DNA of 64,000 nt from NCBI GenBank assembly GCA_029213265.1, contig JARGNG010000010.1, positions 62,001 through 126,000 on the forward strand. Reading direction: 5' to 3'. The position numbers were made by a program, and so were the translations under genes. Numbering within the stretch: position 1 is the stretch's first letter; the number at the start of each line of letters is the position of its first letter. Source of the stretch: Verrucomicrobiales bacterium (GTDB taxonomy: Bacteria; Verrucomicrobiota; Verrucomicrobiia; Verrucomicrobiales; DEV007). Below are positions 8,907-17,671 of this stretch, piece after piece. Below the pieces are notes generated by a model. That model saw only the letters and a list, made by a program, of their open reading frames with translations. It had not been told where the DNA came from and made no database searches.

Positions 8907-10715
8907 TTATCGTCTTCCGGCTCCGGGACCACGAAGTGGCGGATGGCTGGAGTGCCTGTCCCGGTCAGAATCGCGCACTTCCCTTCGATCCACGGTCCAG
9001 AGATCTTCGGGCAGTTCACGGGATATCTCCGTATTGCGGCGAATGATCCGGGCCAGGGTCTGCTGCTCAATGAGTCTCTGCAGTTCCGGATCGAGATGAT
9101 TCTGATACCAGAACCGGTCCCCGTCCCGGAGGCGGAGAAACTGGTCCCGCAGGACCGCATGCACCGTTTCCCCAACCATGGCACCGCGAAGGGGGCGCTC
9201 CGCCAATCCACCAGCCCAAACATCGATCGCCTCGACCGAGCCATACGTTTCTTCAAGAGCGTCCTGCAAATCTTCGTCCGGGGTGATTTCATCAAAGTCC
9301 CGCACAGGATCGAGGCCGTAATTTCTCCGGACCTCATTGTAGCCGGGGAGTCCGTGATCCCTTCCCCGCTGGATGTTCAAAGCGGCGAGGTCAAATCCGC
9401 CTGCTCCGGGAGGGCCAAAGAGGAAATTCCGCATGTCGTCGACGAGACGCGTATTGATCGCCTGGGCGGGTTGACGCGCGAGACCGCGAAGAATCGGATC
9501 AATCCCGCCTTCGTCTGTGATTCGGTCGGGATCAAAGAAAGCAGACGCGAGAGGGAGGTGGCCTTCCTCAATTTCCCGCAATCTACGGTCGAGGCGCAGC
9601 AATTGGGGAGACAGCATCGAATGCCCGAAACGATAGGAAGCCGTCGCGAATACATTGGCAATTCCCGGATTCAAATCCTCTCGATACCCCCGGTAGCGGG
9701 GAAGCGCGCCCGGCCCGAGGAGGCGGGGCAGAAACTCACGAAACGTGATGACCTGCATTTCCGCGCCGACAATTGACCGGGCGACCTCGTAGATCTGGTC
9801 ACCAGTGAGATTTTCGTTCGCCCTGGCAATCGCATCCGCCCAGTGATTGTGCTCACGGAGAAACACCGTATGGAGAGAGGTCAGGCCCACTTGCTCATTC
9901 GCGCGGAAGTCCCCTGCGAGGAAAAAATTCGTCGCGTGATCGGACGGCGCGTTGGGAAGCCCTTCGGTATTGAAAGGCAGCAAATTCCCTTCGCTAACGA
10001 GAAGCCGCCCACTCTCGTCATCGACGCGGAGGGCAAGTGATCGCACCGAATCCGATCCATAGACATTCGAAGCATCGATGAAGGCCGTAATATCGTTGAT
10101 CTGCTGACGCACCCCGTCAACCGCCTCGCTGTAGGACCGGTCCATATCAATTTCCGCTTCGCCGGTTCCGCCCGGATCAAACCAGGGATCACCGGCCGGA
10201 ACCGCAATATTGAAAGGCTCGATCAGATCGCTGGTCGGCGTCAGGGTGATGTCATGGTCGAGAAACTGTCCCCATTGCCCCAGAAAATCGGAGGCGAAAT
10301 GACGATTCAGAATCGAGCCCTCCTGCGCACAGATCGCATTGCTGATCTCCCGGGCATTGGGACGATCCGCCCCGGAGGGAGAATCGACTCCGTCCGCATA
10401 GTCGATGGTTGTTTTCCTCAGGAAAGGAACTTCCGCCGCTCCCCACTCCGGATTCGCCTCATTGTTGCCGAACCCGTCGATTGTCCGGAATTCCTCCGGA
10501 AACCGGATGCTCCGAAGCCCCATTTTCACACTTCCGGGCTTCTGATGATTCTTTCCAGAAGATTGCGCCCCCCGTCGCTCCGACTTCCGAAGATCGTTCG
10601 GAGATGGCCCGCGGGATGCGTCCTGGGAAAAGGCCGATCCCGGGAAAAAGGAGAGACTCAGGACAACGAGAAGGTAATGCCGTGCAATGAGAGGCTGAAG
10701 GAGGAAGAGTTTCAT
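8907..10715 (-). CDS. Animal-type haem peroxidase, secreted
   Basis: A 602-residue member of the peroxidase-cyclooxygenase (An_peroxidase) superfamily. A signal peptide (1-30) is followed by a basic, Ser-rich linker. The catalytic domain (about 70-590) has distal histidine H154 in WGQFLDHDITLTP, a candidate catalytic Arg in RANEQVGL (about 272), proximal histidine H365 in SYRFGHSML, and the family signature LNIQRGRDHGLPGYNEVR near 450. Eukaryotic members oxidise halides or phenols with hydrogen peroxide. Bacterial relatives are sporadic and mostly uncharacterised, so halide or tyrosine oxidation outside the cell is inference. It is divergently transcribed from glgX across a 93-base gap that contains an operator-like dyad. 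Confidence 0.92.
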   Translation of the reverse strand: MKLFLLQPLIARHYLLVVLSLSFFPGSAFSQDASRGPSPNDLRKSERRGAQSSGKNHQKPGSVKMGLRSIRFPEEFRTIDGFGNNEANPEWGAAEVPFLRKTTIDYADGVDSPSGADRPNAREISNAICAQEGSILNRHFASDFLGQWGQFLDHDITLTPTSDLIEPFNIAVPAGDPWFDPGGTGEAEIDMDRSYSEAVDGVRQQINDITAFIDASNVYGSDSVRSLALRVDDESGRLLVSEGNLLPFNTEGLPNAPSDHATNFFLAGDFRANEQVGLTSLHTVFLREHNHWADAIARANENLTGDQIYEVARSIVGAEMQVITFREFLPRLLGPGALPRYRGYREDLNPGIANVFATASYRFGHSMLSPQLLRLDRRLREIEEGHLPLASAFFDPDRITDEGGIDPILRGLARQPAQAINTRLVDDMRNFLFGPPGAGGFDLAALNIQRGRDHGLPGYNEVRRNYGLDPVRDFDEITPDEDLQDALEETYGSVEAIDVWAGGLAERPLRGAMVGETVHAVLRDQFLRLRDGDRFWYQNHLDPELQRLIEQQTLARIIRRNTEISRELPEDLWTVDRREVRDSDRDRHSSHPPLRGPGAGRR

Positions 10716-10763
10716 AACATCCCCACTTTGAGTGTCGGAGGTGACATTTCGATGGATGCAAAC

Positions 10764-10779
10764 ATGACAAAACTGTCAT
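10764..10779. promoter_or_regulatory. Operator-like dyad in the peroxidase/glgX divergent promoter
   Basis: ATGACA-AAAC-TGTCAT is a perfect 6-4-6 inverted repeat located 30-45 bases from the glgX start and about 50 bases from the peroxidase start. The position suits a repressor or activator serving one or both genes. No known binding consensus is claimed. Confidence 0.4.
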
Positions 10780-10808
10780 TTTGAGGAATTTTTTTCCGCT
10801 CTCGCTTC

Positions 10809-12953
10809 GTGCTGGCACGAAAGCTGATCCCGTCTACCTTGGCCGCCCTTACAGTTAATCCCGTGACACCGATCGAAACATTTTCTCCCTCCGCTTCTGA
10901 AGCTCAGGCATTTCCCAACGGCGCTACGCCACTGGAAGACGGCCGGATTTTCTTCTCCGTTGTTTCTGAATTCGCCGATTCCGTGACTCTTTGCCTCTTC
11001 ACCGATTCGGATCGCCCCTACCGCGAAACCGAACAGATCGCTCTCATCAAAGGAGACCGAAACCGATGGAGCGTTTTCGTCCGGGGCATTCCCAACGGCG
11101 CCACGTATGGATACCGGGTCGACGGCCCGTGGAAGCCATCCGAAGGACACTTTTTTCTTCCCGAAAAGCTTCTTCTCGATCCCTACGCCACATGCATCGA
11201 CGGCCCCTCCCGCTACGTCGACTCCATGCGATCCATGCGACCGGACCGGAAGCCGATTCGCGCCGACAGTGGCATCCATGCCCCGAGGGCTGTCGTCCCC
11301 CGACCAGATTACTACGACTGGGAAAATGATACTCTCCCCCGTATTCCGATGACGGAATCAACCCTTTGCGAACTCCACGTCAAAGGGTTCTCCAAGCTCA
11401 ACCCTGCGGTCCCCGAGGAACTACGGGGCACCTACGCCGGACTCGCCCACGAATCGAGCATTGCCTACCTCCGGGAACTCGGCATCACCACCGTGCAATT
11501 ACTGCCGGTTCACCAGCATCTCGACGATTCTTTCCTCCTCGAAAAAGGTCTCGTCAACTACTGGGGTTACAACACGATTGGATTCTTTGCTCCCGAAGCC
11601 GGCTATGCTTCCGGAGACGATCCCGTGAGTGAATTTCGCGATATGGTGAAGGCGTTTCACCGTGCTGGAATGGAAGTGATTCTCGACGTGGTATACAATC
11701 ACACCGGAGAGGCAGGACAAACCGGACCGACCTGTTTCCTACGCGGATTCGACAACCTGAATTACTACCATTCCGTCCCCGGAAAACCCGCGCACTACTA
11801 CGACACCACCGGTTGCGGAAACTCGGTCGACGTCTCCCATCCACAGGTGCTTACCTTCGTGCTCGACAGCCTTCGCTACTGGGTTACGGAAATGCACGTG
11901 GACGGATTCCGTTTCGATCTCGCCGTGGAAATGTGCCGGGACGAACTTGGATTCAATCAACGGTGCGCCTTTCTTCAGGCCGCCTTTCAGGATCCCGTTC
12001 TCAAGCAGGTCAAACTCATCGCCGAGCCCTGGGACCTTGGTCCGGACGGATATCAGCTCGGAGGATTTCCGATCGACTGGGCCGAGCTTAATGGAAAGTT
12101 CCGTGACGACGTTCGACAGTTCTGGCGCGGGGATCCGGGTATCACGGGAGACTTTGCGAGAAGGTTGACCGGCAGTGAGCAGCAGTTCGGCTACAATGGT
12201 CGGGGCCCCTGGGCGAGCGTGAACCTGATCACCTCTCACGATGGATTCACTCTGAACGATCTCGTCAGCTACAACGACAAACACAATCTCGCCAATGGCG
12301 AAAAGAACCGGGACGGTGACTCACACAACATCTCCTACAACCACGGCACCGAAGGGCCCACCAAGGACAAGGCGATCATCGAAATCCGACAGCGACAGAT
12401 TCGCAATTTCCTCGCCACCATGATCTGCTCCCAGGGCGTGCCCTTTCTACTCGCCGGGGATGAGCGGCTACGGACTCAAAAAGGCAACAACAACACCTAT
12501 TGCCAGGACAACGAACTGAGCTGGATCTCCTGGGAAGATTCGGAGGAGGCAAAATCCCTGCGGGAGTTTGTGAAACGTCTGTTCCAGCTCCGCCGCGATC
12601 ATCCCCCGCTGCGCCGCTCCCGCTTTTTTACCGGGGAAGCCGATCTGGAAACCGGAATCCCTGATGTCTGCTGGCTCCGACCCGACGGTGCGATCAAGGA
12701 ATCAGCCGATTGGAATCAGAAGAAGGCAGGCGCCTTTGCCATGATGATTCATGCCGAAGCGGAGGAGAAAGCGCTCCTCTTCTTCTTCAATGCCCGCTCC
12801 GGGGAAACCAAATTTGCTTTCCCAAAAAACCCCGTCAAACTCTGGCACCTCCTCATCGACACCGCCGAACCCGAACGGGAGGGTGAGGAAATGAAAAAGA
12901 GCGAATCCCACGAACTGCTTGGGAGATCGATGCAAATTTGGGAGCAGGCCTAG
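10809..12953 (+). CDS. glgX: Glycogen debranching enzyme (GlgX-type, GH13)
   Basis: A 714-residue isoamylase/GlgX-type alpha-1,6-glucosidase that removes branches from glycogen in the cytoplasm. An N-terminal CBM48-like domain (about 25-130) precedes the GH13 barrel. GH13 regions are VILDVVYNHTGE, the nucleophile Asp in DGFRFDLAVEM, the acid/base Glu in LIAEPWDLG, and the transition-state Asp in LITSHDGFTLND. The predicted start is a GTG at 10809; an in-frame GTG at 10863 would remove 18 residues with no loss of domain. It stands alone and converges on the ABC permease gene, with only a weak hairpin (12959-12981) between them. Confidence 0.92.
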   Translation: MLARKLIPSTLAALTVNPVTPIETFSPSASEAQAFPNGATPLEDGRIFFSVVSEFADSVTLCLFTDSDRPYRETEQIALIKGDRNRWSVFVRGIPNGATYGYRVDGPWKPSEGHFFLPEKLLLDPYATCIDGPSRYVDSMRSMRPDRKPIRADSGIHAPRAVVPRPDYYDWENDTLPRIPMTESTLCELHVKGFSKLNPAVPEELRGTYAGLAHESSIAYLRELGITTVQLLPVHQHLDDSFLLEKGLVNYWGYNTIGFFAPEAGYASGDDPVSEFRDMVKAFHRAGMEVILDVVYNHTGEAGQTGPTCFLRGFDNLNYYHSVPGKPAHYYDTTGCGNSVDVSHPQVLTFVLDSLRYWVTEMHVDGFRFDLAVEMCRDELGFNQRCAFLQAAFQDPVLKQVKLIAEPWDLGPDGYQLGGFPIDWAELNGKFRDDVRQFWRGDPGITGDFARRLTGSEQQFGYNGRGPWASVNLITSHDGFTLNDLVSYNDKHNLANGEKNRDGDSHNISYNHGTEGPTKDKAIIEIRQRQIRNFLATMICSQGVPFLLAGDERLRTQKGNNNTYCQDNELSWISWEDSEEAKSLREFVKRLFQLRRDHPPLRRSRFFTGEADLETGIPDVCWLRPDGAIKESADWNQKKAGAFAMMIHAEAEEKALLFFFNARSGETKFAFPKNPVKLWHLLIDTAEPEREGEEMKKSESHELLGRSMQIWEQA

Positions 12954-12990
12954 AGTAGTTCGCTGGATTTGCCAAAGCGAAGCCTCCCCC

Positions 12991-13845
12991 TCACGATTTT
13001 ACATCGCGGCGCTCAAACACGAGCCAGCCGATCACGAAGCCGGTCAGGCCGATTCCGAGCAGCCAGCCAGACTGTTCCCAGAAGCGGGCCCAGGGGATGT
13101 CCTGATAGAGTAACAAGAGCCAGGCATCCATCCGGGAGGTGATGAAGTACTCGCGATAAGGATCAAAAGCCGGCAGTGGAATTGCGGAGAGAACGCGATC
13201 CGCGACAATGATGGCCACGGTCACGATCGTCGCGGCGGCGGGTTTGATTCGAAAGCAGCCCAGCATGAAGGCAATCCCCGTCACCGGCAGGTAAACGAGG
13301 GAAAAACCCAGCACCGCGAAGAAATAGCGTCCCATACCTTCCCACCACCCGAACAAACTGACCTTGGGAAGTTCCGGTGTCCAAACCAGCATCCCCCCGC
13401 CCCATCCGCGCCCGAGACAGCCCACAGCGAGGGCCGTCACTCCGACGAAGAGGAAGAGCACGGTGGTGTAGATCTGGCAGGAGAGAAATTTGATGACGAG
13501 CAGACGCAGTCGCGAAATCGGTCGCACCAGAATGAGACGGAGGTTTCCGTCCTCCGTTTCCTTCGCCAGAATATCCCCGGCGATGAGGGCGACAAACACA
13601 ACTCCGAGAAGGAGCATCGTGAAGGCGACAATCAGAAAGGCGAGCGTGAGCCCGGAAAAGTATTCGTCAAAACCTCCCGCCACATTCCCGATGAATTGCT
13701 CCATCTGAGCCTCGGCCTTTTCCCGGGTCCAGACATAGTAGAACAGCACTTCCACGAGAAGAAAGATTCCGAAACCGATGTAGGTCCGTCGCCGGGCGAA
13801 AAGCCGAAACAATTCCCATCCGAGTTGGCGGAGAAACAGGCTCAT
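12991..13845 (-). CDS. ABC-2 type transporter permease
   Basis: A 284-residue integral membrane protein with six predicted membrane spans and a large extracytoplasmic section between the first two, as in ABC-2 exporter permeases. The segment ETEDGNLRLILVRPISRLRL after the second span is typical of the family. Its start overlaps the stop of the ATPase gene by 4 bases, so the two form one exporter. The substrate is unknown. Confidence 0.88.
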   Translation of the reverse strand: MSLFLRQLGWELFRLFARRRTYIGFGIFLLVEVLFYYVWTREKAEAQMEQFIGNVAGGFDEYFSGLTLAFLIVAFTMLLLGVVFVALIAGDILAKETEDGNLRLILVRPISRLRLLVIKFLSCQIYTTVLFLFVGVTALAVGCLGRGWGGGMLVWTPELPKVSLFGWWEGMGRYFFAVLGFSLVYLPVTGIAFMLGCFRIKPAAATIVTVAIIVADRVLSAIPLPAFDPYREYFITSRMDAWLLLLYQDIPWARFWEQSGWLLGIGLTGFVIGWLVFERRDVKS

Positions 13846-14750
13846 GCGTCCCCCCCCTTCTCACCGCGAGTGGAACTGACCCGCAAATAGAGAGCCTCGA
13901 GCGAGTCCTTTTGCTCGGCAAAGTGATTCACCTGGATTCCCGCTTCCAGCAGGGAGGCCAGCAATTCGCTCGCCTTCCGACTGCCGGAATAGACGCACTC
14001 GTCTCCGGAAAAATTGCCGCCGATCGATTTCCAGGCGCCGGGGAGATCTCCACCTGGATCCACCTCGATACGGAAACTTCGTTCGGTGCCGCCGAAGTCA
14101 CGTACGCCGCCGTCATAAACCTTTTTTCCTCCCTGGAGGATGACGACTTCATCGCAGACCTGCTCGACCTCACTGAGCAGGTGGGAACTCAGCAGAACGG
14201 TCAACCCGAGACGCTCCCGCAACTCGAGCAGTTGCGTACGAAACTCAACGATCCCCTCCGGATCCAACCCGTCCGTCGGCTCGTCGAGAATGAGAAGCTC
14301 CGGCTTCGGAAGCAGGGCCTGAGCGAGAGCCAGCCGCTGTCGCATCCCGTGGCTGTAGGTTCCCACCTGATCGTGAATGCGCTTTTCCAGACCGACCCAC
14401 TCAATCATTTCCTGCATCCAACCGGCTGAAACACCACCGGAATGAGCGCTGAGGATTTTCAGATTGTGCAACCCTGACAAATACTCATAGAAGGAGGGCG
14501 TTTCAAAAATCGCTCCGACTTTGCGAATCGCCTTTTCCCTCTCCTGCTGCACAACGGTACCATCGATCGAGACCTCTCCCGAATCTGGATACACCATTCC
14601 CAGAATCACACCCAGCGCTGTGCTCTTGCCGGCACCGTTATGCCCCAGCAAACCACAGATACTTCCCCGGGGAACCTCGAAGGATACCTCGTCGACCGCC
14701 GGGGCTTTCCTGCGATCAAACCGCTTCGAGATACCGGAGACAGATAACAT
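13842..14750 (-). CDS. ABC transporter ATP-binding protein
   Basis: A 302-residue ABC ATPase with Walker A GHNGAGKSTA (about 36-45), signature YSHGMRQRLALAQALL (about 133), Walker B LLILDEPTDGLDPEG and switch histidine SSHLLSEVE. A C-terminal extension of about 85 residues follows the nucleotide-binding domain. It overlaps the upstream prepilin-like gene by one base (TGATG) and the downstream permease by four, so all are translated from one message. It powers export by the adjacent ABC-2 permease; the cargo is unknown. Confidence 0.92.
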   Translation of the reverse strand: MLSVSGISKRFDRRKAPAVDEVSFEVPRGSICGLLGHNGAGKSTALGVILGMVYPDSGEVSIDGTVVQQEREKAIRKVGAIFETPSFYEYLSGLHNLKILSAHSGGVSAGWMQEMIEWVGLEKRIHDQVGTYSHGMRQRLALAQALLPKPELLILDEPTDGLDPEGIVEFRTQLLELRERLGLTVLLSSHLLSEVEQVCDEVVILQGGKKVYDGGVRDFGGTERSFRIEVDPGGDLPGAWKSIGGNFSGDECVYSGSRKASELLASLLEAGIQVNHFAEQKDSLEALYLRVSSTRGEKGGDA

Positions 14751-15454
14751 CAGCGACCGACCGTCAATTGCAGATTCCGACTCACGTGACCATCCGCATA
14801 GAGGATATTCACCCCGTCGCCCACGTGCTTGTGAAAATTTTCTTTGTCGGAGACGGTCGGAATCCCCGACTCCGATTCCGTCAGCCCGAGTAGATCCATA
14901 TTCCCCATCTTCTGCCCGTTGATCAGACTGTTCCAGAGGTAACTCGATCCGGTCTTTTCAAAAATCCCTGCGTGATCAGAAGGGCACTGGAAAAGTGTTT
15001 CGTCCTTCACATAGTCGAGAAGAACCGTATCGATCGCGGGAACGTCTTCGTCCCGGCTCTCACGCGCCGCGACCATCGTGGGAAAGGTGGTTCCGTGATC
15101 GAGAAAGTAGTTACTCATCCCGATCCCAATCTCGCGGAGCTTGCCGACACACTGATTTGAACGGGCTGCCAGCTTGATTCGCTCCATCGAGGGAATGAGG
15201 ATGGCGGAAAGAACGCCGATGATGGCAAGGACGACCATAATCTCAAGCAGGGTCATTCCTTTGTTCCCACCGAAACGCGGGGAAACCAAAGAGAGTTGCC
15301 TGCGAGACCTGCCCCTGTTGAATGGGTGAACTACTTTGGTGCGGCCCGCCTGTAGCCGGAGGCTGAAATCCCGGATAGTATATCCGCTTTCCGGTGTTCG
15401 GCCATCCCGGACCCGAAGAGGCCGGCCACCGTTCTCTGTCGAGCTCGTCTTCAT
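14750..15454 (-). CDS. Prepilin-type protein (type II/IV pilin-like N-terminus)
   Basis: A 234-residue protein with a prepilin peptidase site, FGGNKG-MTLLEIMVVLAIIG, followed by a 20-residue hydrophobic helix ending AILIPSMERIKLAARSN. The C-terminal part has a conserved ADGHVS segment found in verrucomicrobial/planctomycetal pseudopilins (H-X9-DG type). Using the ATG at 15454, one base after the preceding stop, the leader before cleavage would be about 64 residues, much longer than the usual 6-25. A start at a later non-ATG codon is possible. The +1 residue is Met rather than Phe. It lies inside an ABC exporter operon and not beside other secretion genes. Confidence 0.8.
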   Translation of the reverse strand: MKTSSTENGGRPLRVRDGRTPESGYTIRDFSLRLQAGRTKVVHPFNRGRSRRQLSLVSPRFGGNKGMTLLEIMVVLAIIGVLSAILIPSMERIKLAARSNQCVGKLREIGIGMSNYFLDHGTTFPTMVAARESRDEDVPAIDTVLLDYVKDETLFQCPSDHAGIFEKTGSSYLWNSLINGQKMGNMDLLGLTESESGIPTVSDKENFHKHVGDGVNILYADGHVSRNLQLTVGR

Positions 15455-15455
15455 C

Positions 15456-16049
15456 TCAGCGCCGCCTCCCCATTCTTCCCATCGCGCCCTGCATTTCCTC
15501 CATGAGCGGGGCCAGATCGATCTTGGTCTCGGCGCTCGCCTCGGTGTAGTAGGCTTTGAAGCCGGCTTCGGCAATCTTCTCAACGATCTCCGGGTCCCGC
15601 TCTTCGAGATCGCCCCTTTCTTCGCGGTTCTCCCGCATGCGCCGAAGGGATCGTTCAACGAGTTGCTTTCTTTCGTCCCGTTCCATTTCGTTGAAGGACT
15701 GCATCATCTGCTCGAAGGCCCGGCCGACTCGTTTCTCCAGAAAGAAGAGTTGTTCGTCCTGATTCATTCCCTCGAAAAAGCGCCGACGGGGAGCGTCCTC
15801 ATCGCCATCAGAGAATTTCGCAACTTCGCTCGCCTCCATCTGATTGAGCATATCGGCCAACTTGGCGATGTGTGCCATGCGCTCGTCAGGATTCTCGATC
15901 TCAGAAAGAGGATTCTTTTCCTGAAAAGCCACTACCTTCTCTGCGGTTGGTTTGATCGATCCGGCCACTTTGACAATTCCGATTACAACAATCCAGACAA
16001 CTGCCAGGGCTACCAGGCCACGGATGAGAATTCGGTTTCGCGCATTCAT
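15456..16049 (-). CDS. Single-pass membrane-anchored protein of unknown function
   Basis: A 197-residue protein with one N-terminal membrane helix (about 9-31) and an extracytoplasmic, highly charged and helical remainder rich in Glu, Arg and Met, ending GAMGRMGRRR. I recognise no family. It is the first gene of a four-gene operon: the prepilin-like gene starts one base after its stop, followed by the ABC ATPase and permease. Coiled-coil-like composition at about 90-160 suggests protein contacts; a role in assembling the pilin-like protein or exporter is only inference. Confidence 0.75.
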   Translation of the reverse strand: MNARNRILIRGLVALAVVWIVVIGIVKVAGSIKPTAEKVVAFQEKNPLSEIENPDERMAHIAKLADMLNQMEASEVAKFSDGDEDAPRRRFFEGMNQDEQLFFLEKRVGRAFEQMMQSFNEMERDERKQLVERSLRRMRENREERGDLEERDPEIVEKIAEAGFKAYYTEASAETKIDLAPLMEEMQGAMGRMGRRR

Positions 16050-16081
16050 TCAAAAGAGTAGACGGGGGAACTCACAGAAAG

Positions 16082-17629
16082 TTACGTCCGCGGCGACCTC
16101 TTCAGCCGCGCCTTCAATTCTGACACAGAATAGACACGGGTGGCAATCACCGCCGTAAAATAGATTACGACGCCGATCGCAACGAGACCGCAGAGGACTC
16201 CCACGCGTATCAGGAAACTCCCGTCCGTCATCAGCCAGGGATTGGCATACCCGGCAAGAAACCAGATCAGTCCGCCCATGATGGCCGATGCCATCACCAT
16301 GCGGGTCACCCGGGTGACGAAGGAGGCGGTTACTCTGAGATAGCCATCCCTGCGGAGTCCTAACCAGAGAAGAACCAGATTGACCCAACCTGCAATCGAC
16401 GTTGCCAGAGCACAGCCGGCCGGTCCAAGCCAGAGAAACAGGGGATAAGCGAGGACGATGTTTACGACCGCGGAGATAATCGTATAGCGCATCGGCGTTT
16501 TCGTATCTTCCCGTGCGAAGTAGGCCGGTTGGAGCACTTTGGCGAGCACGTAGGTCGGCGTGCCGAGGGCGAAGGCGGCGAGTACTTTTCCAGCCTCCCT
16601 CGCGGCCTCGGACGTGAATTCCCCCTGCACAAAGAGGGCATGCATGATCGGGCCCGGGATCACTAGCATCGCCGCCACTGCGGGCAGCCCAAAGAGAAGC
16701 GCGATTTCCATTCCCTGGAGAAGAGTTCCCCGGGCCCCTTTCTCGTCCCCTCCGCGAAGGCGACGGGTGATCTCAGGCAGCAGAACGGTTCCGAGGGCAA
16801 TCCCGAGGAGCCCGAGAGGGAGTTGATTGATTCGATCCGCGTAGAAAAACAGGGCCACTCCTCCCACCTGCAGCGATACAACGGTCTGGCCGACGAGGAG
16901 ATTAAGCTGCTGCACTCCCGCACTGACCAGGCCCGGTGCCATGAGTTTTCCCAACTGTTTCGTTTCGGCATCCACCTTCGGCATCGCAAAACCGAGGTGC
17001 ACCCCTTTACGAACCGCCGCGACCACGACAACGAGAAGTTGCAGCAAGCCGCTGCACATGACCGACCAGCAGAGAACGCGAAGAGGATCCCCCGTTTTCG
17101 GTATGACGAAGACAAGTGCCACCAGGAAAACGATATTAAGAACGACGTAGGAAAAGGCAGGGGCCGCGAAGACGCGCCGGCTGTTAAGAATTCCGCTGAA
17201 GGCGGCAACAAGGCAGATAAAGACTAGATAGCCGACCGTGATCCTCGAAGCATGCACCGCCGGATCGAGACGTCCATCCTGAGCAAAACCAACCGTCGTC
17301 ACCCGGACGATCGGCTCCATAAAAATGAAGGCGAGCACGAAGATTACCATCAGGATCACGAACATCAGCGAAATCACCCGCCGCGCGAATCGATCCGCCT
17401 CTGCCTCTCCTTTCTCTTCGATCCGACGACTATACATCGGCACGAATGCCGCATTGAAGGCACCCTCCCCGAAGATCCGTCGAAAGAGATTGGGGAGACG
17501 GAACGCGGCGACCCAGACATCAGCCGTGGCACCCGCGCCCAGATACTTGGCGATGAGAACATCCCGGGCGAAGCCCAGCAGGCGACTCAGGAGAGTAAAT
17601 CCACTGACCGTAAAGAGAGAACGAAACAT
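16082..17629 (-). CDS. murJ: Lipid II flippase MurJ
   Basis: A 515-residue polytopic membrane protein of the MurJ/MviN family in the MOP superfamily, with about 14 membrane spans. It begins SLFTVSGFTLLSRLLGFARD, the conserved first helix with Arg17 and Arg22-type positions. Loops such as GEGAFNAAFVPMYSRR and the QPAYFAREDTKTPMRY segment near residue 365 are diagnostic. It moves the peptidoglycan precursor lipid II across the inner membrane. It is a single gene, in the same direction as the LRR lipoprotein gene upstream (42-base gap). Confidence 0.95.
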   Translation of the reverse strand: MFRSLFTVSGFTLLSRLLGFARDVLIAKYLGAGATADVWVAAFRLPNLFRRIFGEGAFNAAFVPMYSRRIEEKGEAEADRFARRVISLMFVILMVIFVLAFIFMEPIVRVTTVGFAQDGRLDPAVHASRITVGYLVFICLVAAFSGILNSRRVFAAPAFSYVVLNIVFLVALVFVIPKTGDPLRVLCWSVMCSGLLQLLVVVVAAVRKGVHLGFAMPKVDAETKQLGKLMAPGLVSAGVQQLNLLVGQTVVSLQVGGVALFFYADRINQLPLGLLGIALGTVLLPEITRRLRGGDEKGARGTLLQGMEIALLFGLPAVAAMLVIPGPIMHALFVQGEFTSEAAREAGKVLAAFALGTPTYVLAKVLQPAYFAREDTKTPMRYTIISAVVNIVLAYPLFLWLGPAGCALATSIAGWVNLVLLWLGLRRDGYLRVTASFVTRVTRMVMASAIMGGLIWFLAGYANPWLMTDGSFLIRVGVLCGLVAIGVVIYFTAVIATRVYSVSELKARLKRSPRT

Positions 17630-17671
17630 GATCAGCAGAACGTATCGGTTTCCCGTCGTCTTTCAGAAAAC

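Noticed and set aside
12954-12990. Bidirectional terminator between glgX and the ABC permease
   Set aside because: The only stem (TTCGCT/AGCGAA, 12959-12981) has an 11-base loop and no T tract; too weak to list as a feature.
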